Shown: positions 1-6,194, numbered from the stretch's first letter. The stretch is 6,194 nucleotides of DNA from an uncultured bacterium (GCA_937895515.1 CALAYS010000229.1:1-6194); one strand, 5' to 3'. Numbers and translations are program-made. The notes: generated from the sequence alone by a model not told the origin.

Positions 1-200
1 GAAAAAGTTTTTCGACTATTTTACTCAAATATAGGCCTTCTGAATAATAGGTCAGCGGCCACAATGCGGCCATGCGGAGCAGACAAGGTTTCGGCCAGCG
101 TTCAAAATCTATTGTGGAAAAAATAACTGATTAAGGTCATATTTTTAGTTTAGTCGAAAAACTTTTTCGACTATTTTTCTAAAATATAGGCCTTCTGAAT
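1..200. repeat. Pair of 45-bp direct repeats (1-45 and 156-200)
   Basis: Bases 1-45 and 156-200 align without gaps over 45 bases with three mismatches (offsets 7, 23 and 26), so 42 of 45 are identical. The start-to-start distance is 155 bp. Both copies begin with an A-run/T-run followed by CGACTATTTT and end with ATAGGCCTTCTGAAT. The second copy starts inside a perfect palindrome (151-173). The first starts at the window edge and probably has the same palindrome cut off, since its visible half AAAAAGTTTTTCGACTA is symmetrical. The 110 bases between the copies are not themselves repeated after the second copy, so this is a pair of dispersed elements, or the end of a decayed array, rather than a clean tandem repeat. 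Neither copy is coding. Confidence 0.9.
151..173. repeat. Perfect 23-bp palindrome in second repeat copy
   Basis: Arms 151-161 (TAGTCGAAAAA) and 163-173 (TTTTTCGACTA) are perfect reverse complements around a single central C at 162. It overlaps the start of the second 45-bp repeat copy. It lies about 150 bp past the Rpb1 stop, so it is unlikely to be that gene's own end signal. It could mark the end of a gene left of the window or be part of a mobile or repeat element. Confidence 0.8.
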
Positions 201-245
201 GGTTATAGCCACCCATAAATGGTTTTTCGTACGTTTAAAACATTG

Positions 246-260
246 CTATCACCATGATAG
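246..260. repeat. Small inverted repeat with 3-base loop
   Basis: CTATCA (246-251) and TGATAG (255-260) are perfect reverse complements around CCA. The stem is only six pairs in AT-rich DNA, so it may be chance. It sits 22 bases beyond the larger palindrome that follows Rpb1. Confidence 0.4.
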
Positions 261-281
261 ACAACAATATTTACATAAATT

Positions 282-302
282 ATACTTAAAATTTTTAAGT
301 AT
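282..302 (-). terminator. Palindromic 3'-end hairpin after Rpb1
   Basis: Arms 282-291 (ATACTTAAAA) and 293-302 (TTTTAAGTAT) are perfect reverse complements around a single T at 292. The element starts 20 bases past the Rpb1 stop codon. In mimiviruses, palindromes at gene ends are known to set transcript cleavage and polyadenylation. The same role is inferred here from position and from similar palindromes at the other gene ends in this window. Confidence 0.6.
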
Positions 303-322
303 TTTTCAGAAAAAAGACTACT

Positions 323-3103
323 TTACACCTCAGCATTAAGTTTTTCAACTAATGAAGATATATCAACAGGTGACCAAATTTGGCCATATCCTCCTGCCGA
401 AGCTTGTACCATATTCATGGGCTCAAATGAATCCCCACCACCTGCATATTGAATGACTTGACCCAAGTCTCCACCAATCGTTCCATTGTAGTTGTATCTA
501 ACATCTTCTAATGCCTTGGCCAACACACGCTGACTATAGCCCGTTGTTTGAGTACCAAAAGCAGTGTCAATTAAACCTATTCGAGAGGCCATCATGTGTG
601 CAACCATGTGTCCTGGTGCCATTCCTTTTCCCAAAGGACGAGGAACAAACCCCCGTGAGGTAATCTTTTCAGGTCTTCCCTTGCGAACAATATCATAAAT
701 TGGCAAAAATCTTAATCCTTCACCCGAAGAAGTTCGATTAATGTACATTGGGGGACGTTTTCCCTCGCGAAGAAATTGCTGTCCAACCATCCCAATAACT
801 TGGGCAACATCAGCCGCTTTTCCTTTAGCGCCAGAGTCAGCCATAATTTTGAGAGCATTTGTTGGAACCAAAGCTTTCCTAATAATTTCTTCTCCAATTG
901 GATTAACAGAATTTAGGGCAGCCTCGATAGATTGCATGTAGAATTCTTGAATTTCCGGATGAGGCGAATTTCTCAAAGGAGCGCGATTGTCGATAATCTT
1001 TTGTGCTTTTTCTTGTTCAGCTTTAAGAATCTCTTTCACCTCCTTTTCAGTGTTTGGCATCGCACAATCACGATATCCAACTGTAAAACCGCGTCTTTCG
1101 AGGTATAAATCGAAAAGTGATTGACCTTCTGAAATAAAACGGGCAGCAACAGTTGAACCATAATAGTGAAAAAGTTCGTGTATAATCGATTTAACGCTTA
1201 CACCGATATGTTTTTTACCAACTCGTCCTGAAACAAGAATCCCTTCTTTTATTAATACTCCACCATGTCTGTAATAGAAATCTTGGGGAAGCAGTGCTGA
1301 AAGAAGAACAGGCCCACTTTTTAGTGTTTTATCACCAGGTCTCTGTCGACGGGCACGTTCAAACAATGAATCAAATCCATCTGTTTTATCGATTCTGTCA
1401 CGATTGGATCCAAACGTTTGATTGACAATTAAATCCCAAGTCCAATCGTCAATTTCCTTTGTGTCTGACAAAAGATAAGCTGAGGATATAGAATTGTAAA
1501 CCAACCCCATCATGGGGCGAGAGAACTGACTTCCGACAATATTGTTCCAACATCCAGCAATATAAAATATTTCTGCTCGCGCTTGATAACTTGGACAAGA
1601 ATGAACATTTCCTTCGTCGCCATCGAAATCTGCATTGTGGGGAGAGGTGTTTGAAGAATGTACTCCAATATTCAAACCTTTTCCCATTTGTGCTACATAA
1701 CCCATCATTGAATGTTTATGTAGAGTGGGATTTCGGTTAAAAATAACGGGATCTCCGGTTTGAAGGCATCGTTTAATAACCATTCCATTTTGGAGAACAA
1801 AGTCATCATTGCGTTTAAAGGCAATGTTTCCAAACCGTTGGTCTGAAACTTGTTCAATTCTTCCTTCTTCTAGCATTTTGTTAAAATAATCACGATTTTG
1901 ATCACAAATTTTTTCCTCAACAAGAATAGATGACATAAAGTCAGGCAATCTTATGTAACCAAATTTAATTGATGGGTCCGCAGGTCCAAGAACAGTTCTT
2001 CCAGTATGGTCACAACGTTTGGACATAGCTTTTGATCGAATAAGACCATCTTTTTTGGAAATTAATTCCATAATATTTTTGGATGTATCGATAGAGGCTG
2101 GATTCCCTGTTTTTGCAGCATCTCTATCACGAAAGTGAAGAGAGCAGACCTTTCCCTCGAGGGAATCAAGGGTCATCCTATCTTTTTTAATTTTGCTACG
2201 AAGAAGGTTGTTAATAGAAACAATACTATGATATGTTGTTGTTAGAGTATCAAGACGAACTTCTTTTGAATCATCAATTATAGCATCTGGCCTATGATTT
2301 ATAGGTAAAACTGGAAGAAAGGTAAAAATCATGTTCTTAGGGTGATTATGATAGACAGTATTTTGGCTAAATCCAAGAGCTTCAAGTTCTTCAGAAGTTA
2401 AATTCTTTAACAATTGTAGTATTCTTGTTGAAGTCATGCTCTTATGGGTACCATTAGAATATTCAAGACGAATTTTAATCATGGTGTCCATATGCTTAAT
2501 AATGGACGGATTTTGGTTCTCATAGTTGGGGCATTTCTGATTTCGGCACGAAAGAGACTTTGAAGCATCTGCTATTTTTTTAAGACGATCAGGTACTTTT
2601 GGATATCTTTTTGCCGTATCTGGTTCCATCAAAAGTGTTCCACATTCATGACAGATGCTCTCCAAGACTGAAATAACTGGTTTGTAGGCCCAAATATTAA
2701 TAATAGGACGAACTAACTCTATTCTCCCCAAATGACCAGGACAAATAATTTCTGGAAGAAGACATGTCGAACATACCACACCACGAGAGTTAGGATACAT
2801 TCTAGGATCAGATATAGTTCCTGAAAGATTACCACTTTTTTCTTCTTTATCATCAAGTTTAATATTTACTTCAGACAGACGTCCTATTTCTTCCTCAGCC
2901 ATAAACATCATCTGAACTCCTTTGATGTCAAGATCATCGAATTCTAGCTTGCGAGTGTAGACTGAACTATTTTCACCAGGTCGCCTAATATGTCCGTCAG
3001 GCCGACGTTGAGACACTCGATTAATCGAAGCTGCAACAACAGGCTTTTTTTCCTCCGAAGATTTCCCTCCTACCAAAAGCTTGGCAAAAAATTTTGTCTT
3101 CAT
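323..3103 (-). CDS. RPB1: DNA-directed RNA polymerase largest subunit, N-terminal part (Rpb1/A'-like)
   Basis: This is the catalytic core of a viral multisubunit RNA polymerase, which would transcribe viral genes together with an Rpb2-type subunit not in this window. Clamp zinc sites are visible at C111, C114, C121, H124 and at C151, C154, C186, C191. These match the two N-terminal zinc sites of yeast Rpb1. The Mg-binding loop NADFDGD is at 490-496 (D492, D494, D496). The funnel/pore region follows, with GAKGKAADVAQVIGMVGQQ at about 758-776, and the bridge helix is at about 828-863 (GLIDTA...TGYSQR). Recognisable homology ends near VIQYAGGGDS (883-892), after which comes a 34-residue tail. 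The trigger loop, cleft, jaw and CTD are absent. A whole Rpb1 is typically about 1,400 residues or more, whereas archaeal A' is about 880-900 and ends at this point. About 45 extra basic and polar residues precede the first homologous segment. The ATG is at 3101-3103 with an AT-rich leader. No frameshift was seen and no C-terminal half follows, so I read it as a genuine split gene. Confidence 0.95.
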   Translation of the reverse strand: MKTKFFAKLLVGGKSSEEKKPVVAASINRVSQRRPDGHIRRPGENSSVYTRKLEFDDLDIKGVQMMFMAEEEIGRLSEVNIKLDDKEEKSGNLSGTISDPRMYPNSRGVVCSTCLLPEIICPGHLGRIELVRPIINIWAYKPVISVLESICHECGTLLMEPDTAKRYPKVPDRLKKIADASKSLSCRNQKCPNYENQNPSIIKHMDTMIKIRLEYSNGTHKSMTSTRILQLLKNLTSEELEALGFSQNTVYHNHPKNMIFTFLPVLPINHRPDAIIDDSKEVRLDTLTTTYHSIVSINNLLRSKIKKDRMTLDSLEGKVCSLHFRDRDAAKTGNPASIDTSKNIMELISKKDGLIRSKAMSKRCDHTGRTVLGPADPSIKFGYIRLPDFMSSILVEEKICDQNRDYFNKMLEEGRIEQVSDQRFGNIAFKRNDDFVLQNGMVIKRCLQTGDPVIFNRNPTLHKHSMMGYVAQMGKGLNIGVHSSNTSPHNADFDGDEGNVHSCPSYQARAEIFYIAGCWNNIVGSQFSRPMMGLVYNSISSAYLLSDTKEIDDWTWDLIVNQTFGSNRDRIDKTDGFDSLFERARRQRPGDKTLKSGPVLLSALLPQDFYYRHGGVLIKEGILVSGRVGKKHIGVSVKSIIHELFHYYGSTVAARFISEGQSLFDLYLERRGFTVGYRDCAMPNTEKEVKEILKAEQEKAQKIIDNRAPLRNSPHPEIQEFYMQSIEAALNSVNPIGEEIIRKALVPTNALKIMADSGAKGKAADVAQVIGMVGQQFLREGKRPPMYINRTSSGEGLRFLPIYDIVRKGRPEKITSRGFVPRPLGKGMAPGHMVAHMMASRIGLIDTAFGTQTTGYSQRVLAKALEDVRYNYNGTIGGDLGQVIQYAGGGDSFEPMNMVQASAGGYGQIWSPVDISSLVEKLNAEV

Positions 3104-3169
3104 TTTTAGGTGGATAAAAAAAGAAAGCGACTTTCAATCTTGAAATAAAAACTTATCGTGATAAAACAA
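3104..3169. promoter_or_regulatory. Divergent promoter region (Rpb1 / membrane protein)
   Basis: These 66 AT-rich bases separate the two divergent ATGs and must hold both start regions if each gene has its own promoter. The Rpb1 side has a T/A run directly before the ATG (leader ending CACCTAAAAATG on the minus strand). The plus side reads GATAAAACAA before its ATG. There is no AAATATTT box and no clear TATA element, so the exact promoters cannot be placed. Confidence 0.45.
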
Positions 3170-3733
3170 ATGAATATGAAAATATTAGCTTACCTGATTG
3201 GCGGGGGTGTCGCGCTCCTTTTGATTTTAGGCCTTCTTTTCTTTTTAATTTGGTTCTTTGTTTGGAGAAAACGTTCATTGGACACGCCCTTAGGAGAAAT
3301 GGTGCCAATTGCAGGTCCTTTCCATGAATATAATGGGTTCTCTGATACAGGTACTGGCGTTGGTATAACCGACTACTGTAAACGACAACTTTGGGGTTTG
3401 TATGGATATCGTGCAATAAGATTCTCGAAAGGAAAGTCCGAACCAAGTTCTGTCTCAAAAGTTTGCTGGATGACAAAACGTTTGAAAGTGGCAGATCCAG
3501 CCAGTCCGGATGAAGCTCCAGGATTCAAATTCCGTGTTCCAGTTCAGTCCGATAGTCTAATTTCGGCTGACATACAATATGAACTTGTTGTTTCTTACTT
3601 CGAAGCCCAGACCGGAGGAAGTGAAATTGTTGACACAGTCCCCGTTGGAAGAAGCCCAAGCGGAACTTCACCTGTTATCCTCAGCGAAACAATTGATTCA
3701 ACCAATCGTCTTCCCACATTTTGTCGCCTTTAA
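3170..3733 (+). CDS. Single-pass membrane protein of unknown function
   Basis: 187 residues if read from the ATG at 3170. The frame stays open a little further left, to a GTG at 3158, but a eukaryotic virus should use ATG, so 3170 (or 3176) is preferred. Residues 5-32 are a long, uninterrupted hydrophobic helix (ILAYLIGGGVALLLILGLLF...) followed by RKR. This indicates one N-terminal membrane anchor with no signal-peptidase site that I can see. By the positive-inside rule the rest would face the cytoplasm or virion interior, though the single K4 on the other side makes this weak. The remaining about 150 residues are soluble, with Gly, Ser and Pro loops, short strand-like stretches (IQYELVVSYFEAQ, 135-147) and cysteines at 70, 99 and 185. 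I do not recognise the family. A virion membrane protein is plausible but only inferred. It is divergent from Rpb1 and convergent with the Pro-Thr repeat gene. Confidence 0.75.
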   Translation: MNMKILAYLIGGGVALLLILGLLFFLIWFFVWRKRSLDTPLGEMVPIAGPFHEYNGFSDTGTGVGITDYCKRQLWGLYGYRAIRFSKGKSEPSSVSKVCWMTKRLKVADPASPDEAPGFKFRVPVQSDSLISADIQYELVVSYFEAQTGGSEIVDTVPVGRSPSGTSPVILSETIDSTNRLPTFCRL

Positions 3734-3735
3734 TT

Positions 3736-3752
3736 ATGTTGAATTTCAACAT
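3736..3752. terminator. Bidirectional palindromic 3'-end signal between convergent genes
   Basis: Arms ATGTTGAA (3736-3743) and TTCAACAT (3745-3752) are perfect reverse complements around one T. The palindrome nearly fills the 21-bp gap between the plus-strand stop (ends 3733) and the minus-strand stop (3755), lying two bases from each. Being symmetrical, it could end transcripts of both genes. The function is inferred from position and from the matching pattern at other gene ends here. Confidence 0.6.
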
Positions 3753-3754
3753 GA

Positions 3755-4462
3755 TCATCCTTTTTTCTGTTGAGATTCCAACAGTACCTTTCCCATCTCT
3801 CCAAAATAATTTGAGAGAGCTCTCTGATTTTCTATAGAAAAGAGTTTTTGAAAACTAGTTACAGTTGGATTCATATTTTCAGAAGAAAGGATTTTTTGGA
3901 GATTCTCTCCTAAAGCCATTCCATATGGATCGCTTGAAATAGCGTTTGTAAAAACCTTCAATAAAGAATCTGTATCAGGGTCAGGATCACCTTGATTTCT
4001 CTGGTGGAATGTTGCTTCTTGGGAAAACTGCCCCTCGGGTGAAGAACCTTCGCAATGAGTTGGGCAATGTTTAGTCTCTTCATCTTCTATTGTAAGAGAT
4101 TCAGTAGGGACTTGTGCTGGAGTAGGGACTTGTGTAGGAGTAGGGACTTGTGCTGGAGTAGGAGTAGGGACTTGTGCTGGAGTAGGAGTAGGGACTTGTG
4201 CTGGAGTAGGGACTTGTGCTGGAGTAGGAGTAGGGACTTGTGCCGGATGAGGGGCCTGTGCTGGATGAGGGGCCTGTGCAGAATAATTGCATGTATATTT
4301 TTTCTCCCAAGATTCACTCTCATGATTGCGATGGCCATCGCCTGATGACTTGATAGAAACGTGACAATCTATTTCTATACCATTTTTAAACAATTCACTG
4401 AAAAAAGAATGAATGGTTCCCTTTAGCAACTCAGAAAAAAAAGGGTTATTTGCAAACTCCAT
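3755..4462 (-). CDS. Unrecognised protein with central AQVPTP repeat
   Basis: 235 residues, with the ATG at 4460-4462. There are three parts. Residues 1-61 include two similar amphipathic segments, FFSELLKG (8-15) and FFSELFKN (20-27), then a polar stretch with C33 and C58. Residues 62-120 are a repeat block of hexamers AQVPTP or AQAPHP and octamers AQVPTPTP, which should be an extended proline-rich linker. Residues 121-235 are acidic then probably helical (SLLKVFTNAISS, MALGENLQKILSS, TSFQKLFSIENQRALSNYFGEMGKVLLES), with a CPTHC pair at 133-137. There is no signal peptide or membrane segment. The layout of two small folded ends joined by a Pro-Thr linker suggests a tether or scaffold, or an O-glycosylated stalk, but no family is recognised and this is speculation. 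An AAATATTT box lies 37 bases upstream of the ATG. Frames opposite and alongside the repeat are also open, but only because the repeat unit is a multiple of three without stops. Confidence 0.75.
   Translation of the reverse strand: MEFANNPFFSELLKGTIHSFFSELFKNGIEIDCHVSIKSSGDGHRNHESESWEKKYTCNYSAQAPHPAQAPHPAQVPTPTPAQVPTPAQVPTPTPAQVPTPTPAQVPTPTQVPTPAQVPTESLTIEDEETKHCPTHCEGSSPEGQFSQEATFHQRNQGDPDPDTDSLLKVFTNAISSDPYGMALGENLQKILSSENMNPTVTSFQKLFSIENQRALSNYFGEMGKVLLESQQKKG
4103..4279 (-). repeat. In-frame minisatellite encoding AQVPTP(TP)
   Basis: About nine imperfect units of 15-24 bases, mostly 18 or 24. The 18-base form encodes AQVPTP, the 24-base form adds a Thr-Pro pair, and one unit near 4115-4135 lacks the Ala codon. 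The two units nearest the N-terminus read AQAPHP. Because units differ by multiples of three, copy number can change without breaking the frame. The near-identical DNA of neighbouring units points to recent expansion by slippage or recombination. Confidence 0.9.
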
Positions 4463-4486
4463 GGAACGGACTTTTTTATTATTTTG

Positions 4487-4501
4487 TTTTCTTGAAGAAA
4501 A
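4487..4501 (-). terminator. Palindromic 3'-end hairpin after thioredoxin-like gene
   Basis: Arms TTTTCTT (4487-4493) and AAGAAAA (4495-4501) are perfect reverse complements around a single G at 4494. The element begins 24 bases past the stop of the 4526-5299 gene and lies 25-39 bases upstream of the next gene's ATG. It is the weakest of the three gene-end palindromes (seven AT-rich pairs). Confidence 0.45.
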
Positions 4502-4507
4502 ATATTT
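4500..4507 (-). promoter_or_regulatory. AAATATTT promoter box
   Basis: The exact palindromic octamer AAATATTT lies 37 bases upstream of the ATG of the Pro-Thr repeat gene, in the 63-bp gap between two tandem minus-strand genes. The same motif has been reported as abundant in intergenic regions of marseilleviruses and proposed as their promoter element. This is the only exact intergenic copy seen in the window. Its first two bases overlap the preceding palindrome. Confidence 0.5.
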
Positions 4508-4525
4508 TGCAATAGTATAGCCGAG

Positions 4526-5299
4526 TTAGGTTTCTTCTTCATGATCAGCAGGGTACGCAAGAGACTCAAGATTTGTCATCAATAATTTTGAAATAACATC
4601 TATAGGATTTTTTTTCGCCTCTTCCCTATCTATGTTTTTTTCTTTCAAAGTTCTATATTCGTTTCTGTAATAAGGATGACGAACAGTCCTTAAGCCTTGA
4701 ACTCTTGCATAGAGACTTCCGCTTATTCTGTCATGAAGAGCACGTTCCCAAATCGCAGAATGCACATAAAGAAAAGTTGGAAATAAGTATATATATTTTT
4801 TAAGTTGGTTTATGGGTATATTTTCTGAAACAAGTCTATCGAAAGAAATAGAGAGCTCCTTTTTTTTAATCACCCCAAGATTATCGCTTCTAAAGAGAAG
4901 AGACTCATTTTTTACTTTTGGTGATGGCTGATATTTTCGAATGAGTAATTGGTTTTCTTTATTAAAACTGAATAGAGTAAATTCCAAAAGAGAACGTTGG
5001 CTATCTAATGTATCAAAAAATAATTCAATGACACGGCAGCGCTGTTCTATAATTGCAGATCCTGACTTTGATTTATGTGTTCCTCCCTGAAGAAGAGTTT
5101 CAAAAAATTTTTTATCCCATCTCCATTTTTTGTCAGAGGGGTCGTCTTGGAGAGATGAAATAGAGTATGGCAAGCCATCTGATGGCCAGCCATTTTTTCC
5201 CCTCATTGTGATACAGTGTGAACAGTCGCGATTTGTAACAATTACTAGGATTGGGTGGTCAATATTCATAAGGACTTTTCTTTTTATTAAAAGAAACAT
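4526..5299 (-). CDS. Probable thioredoxin-fold protein with CSHC motif
   Basis: 257 residues from the first ATG (5297-5299). A second in-frame ATG at codon 11 (5267-5269) would start directly before the first strand and may be the true start (247 residues). The start of the fold reads HPILVIVTNRDCSHCITMRG: a hydrophobic strand, then a CxxC pair (C26, C29) at the beginning of a helix, as in thioredoxin-like redox proteins. A second hallmark is LFPTFLYVHSAIW (172-184), which resembles the cis-proline and following strand of that fold, with P174 as the candidate. About 140 residues separate the two, far more than in thioredoxin itself (around 40), so there would be a large insertion. The C-terminus (185-257) is charged and probably helical. 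There is no signal peptide. Nucleocytoviricota commonly encode cytoplasmic disulfide systems for virion proteins. A role there is inference, since the fold call rests on two motifs. Confidence 0.7.
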   Translation of the reverse strand: MFLLIKRKVLMNIDHPILVIVTNRDCSHCITMRGKNGWPSDGLPYSISSLQDDPSDKKWRWDKKFFETLLQGGTHKSKSGSAIIEQRCRVIELFFDTLDSQRSLLEFTLFSFNKENQLLIRKYQPSPKVKNESLLFRSDNLGVIKKKELSISFDRLVSENIPINQLKKYIYLFPTFLYVHSAIWERALHDRISGSLYARVQGLRTVRHPYYRNEYRTLKEKNIDREEAKKNPIDVISKLLMTNLESLAYPADHEEET

Positions 5300-5449
5300 T
5301 TAATCCTCACTTAAAATCGAATAAAGTAAGGATTTTTCGATCATAGAATTTAATTTTTGTTTAATCCATTATTTTCACAAAAAACAGGGTCTGTATATAG
5401 AAAATAGGTTTTATTTTTTAGCCAGCATAAAAGTGTGGTTCGAAATAGG
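5300..5449. promoter_or_regulatory. Divergent promoter region between the thioredoxin-like and two-pass membrane genes
   Basis: These 150 AT-rich bases contain the start regions of two divergent genes. An imperfect inverted repeat lies next to the minus-strand start: AATCCT (5302-5307) pairs with AGGATT (5329-5334) and, past one mismatch, ACTT (5309-5312) pairs with AAGT (5324-5327), giving 10 of 11 pairs around an 11-base loop. A TATATA (5394-5399) lies 50 bases upstream of the plus-strand ATG and could act as a TATA-like element. No AAATATTT box is present. No small ORF is convincing here. Confidence 0.4.

Positions 5450-6194
<745 letters not shown>

Larger units (their letters stand above)
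1..322. other. Non-coding, repeat-rich region downstream of Rpb1
   Basis: No credible reading frame was seen in these 322 bases on either strand. The region is mostly AT-rich, with a GC-richer island at about 51-100 that contains two GCGGCC copies (55-60, 66-71) and a related TCGGCC near 91. A spaced inverted repeat CCACAAT/ATTGTGG (59-65 and 111-117) flanks part of this island. Further right are a CTATCA-CCA-TGATAG hairpin (246-260) and the palindrome at 282-302. The minus strand past the Rpb1 stop has many stops and no continuation of Rpb1. Confidence 0.7.

Noticed and set aside
1..200. CRISPR array
   Set aside because: There are only two copies, they are imperfect and lie 155 bp apart, and the spacing is far too long for CRISPR spacers. 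There are no cas genes and the context is viral.
265..272. CAATATTT near-match to the AAATATTT box
   Set aside because: One base differs from the motif and no gene starts downstream on either strand within a sensible distance.
712..941. Small frames inside Rpb1 (minus 712-897, plus 741-941)
   Set aside because: They are fully inside a gene identified with near certainty by its motifs, so they are shadows.
1565..1572. Second exact AAATATTT octamer
   Set aside because: It lies in the middle of the Rpb1 coding region with no gene start nearby, so it is probably chance.
3158..3169. GTG at 3158 as start of the single-pass membrane protein
   Set aside because: A virus translated by eukaryotic ribosomes should start at ATG. 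The ATG at 3170 is in frame only four codons later and precedes the membrane helix.
3153..3773. Minus frame 3153-3476 and plus frame 3579-3773 over the single-pass membrane gene
   Set aside because: Both overlap the 3170-3733 gene in other frames. The second also runs across the convergent stop region and the palindrome. Neither shows a membrane or domain signature of its own.
4055..4345. Open frames on both strands over the Pro-Thr repeat (plus 4055-4345, minus 4087-4338 and 4101-4310)
   Set aside because: They exist only because the repeat units are multiples of three without stops in these frames. Their translations are monotonous (Cys-Trp-Ser-Arg, His-Lys-Ser-Leu, Thr-Ser-Pro-Tyr) and lack the non-repeat domains seen in the 235-residue frame.

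Overview
The window looks like part of the genome of a large eukaryotic DNA virus (Nucleocytoviricota). The main evidence is a 926-residue protein that is clearly the N-terminal two thirds of an RNA polymerase II-type largest subunit (Rpb1). It sits among short, tightly packed, intronless genes on both strands, separated by small AT-rich gaps. There are no bacterial ribosome binding sites, tRNAs or rRNAs. A palindromic AAATATTT box, which matches the promoter motif described for Marseilleviridae, lies just upstream of one gene. A marseillevirus-like or other Pimascovirales virus is my best guess. One box and one polymerase fragment do not settle the family.

Layout, left to right: (1) 1-322 is non-coding and repeat-rich. 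It holds two 45-bp direct repeat copies 155 bp apart, one inside a perfect 23-bp palindrome, plus two more small palindromes. (2) 323-3103 (minus) is the Rpb1 N-terminal part with the NADFDGD catalytic loop, two zinc sites and the bridge helix. It ends where archaeal subunit A' ends, so the trigger loop and C-terminal half must be encoded elsewhere. (3) 3170-3733 (plus) is a single-pass membrane protein of unknown function. (4) 3755-4462 (minus) is an unrecognised protein with a central Ala-Gln-Val-Pro-Thr-Pro repeat. (5) 4526-5299 (minus) is a probable thioredoxin-fold protein with a CSHC motif. (6) 5450-6194 (plus) is an incomplete two-pass membrane protein that runs off the right edge in a (Gly)n-(Asp)14-(Gly)n tract.

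Strand order is minus, plus, minus, minus, plus: two divergent starts (3104-3169 and 5300-5449), one convergent end (3734-3754) and one tandem junction (4463-4525). All three gene-end sites visible (serving four genes) carry a perfect palindrome with a one-base centre, 2-25 bases past the stop. These palindromes look like transcript-end signals. The genes do not form an obvious single pathway: one is transcription machinery, one is possible redox or disulfide chemistry, two are membrane proteins (possibly virion or envelope), and one is a low-complexity protein.
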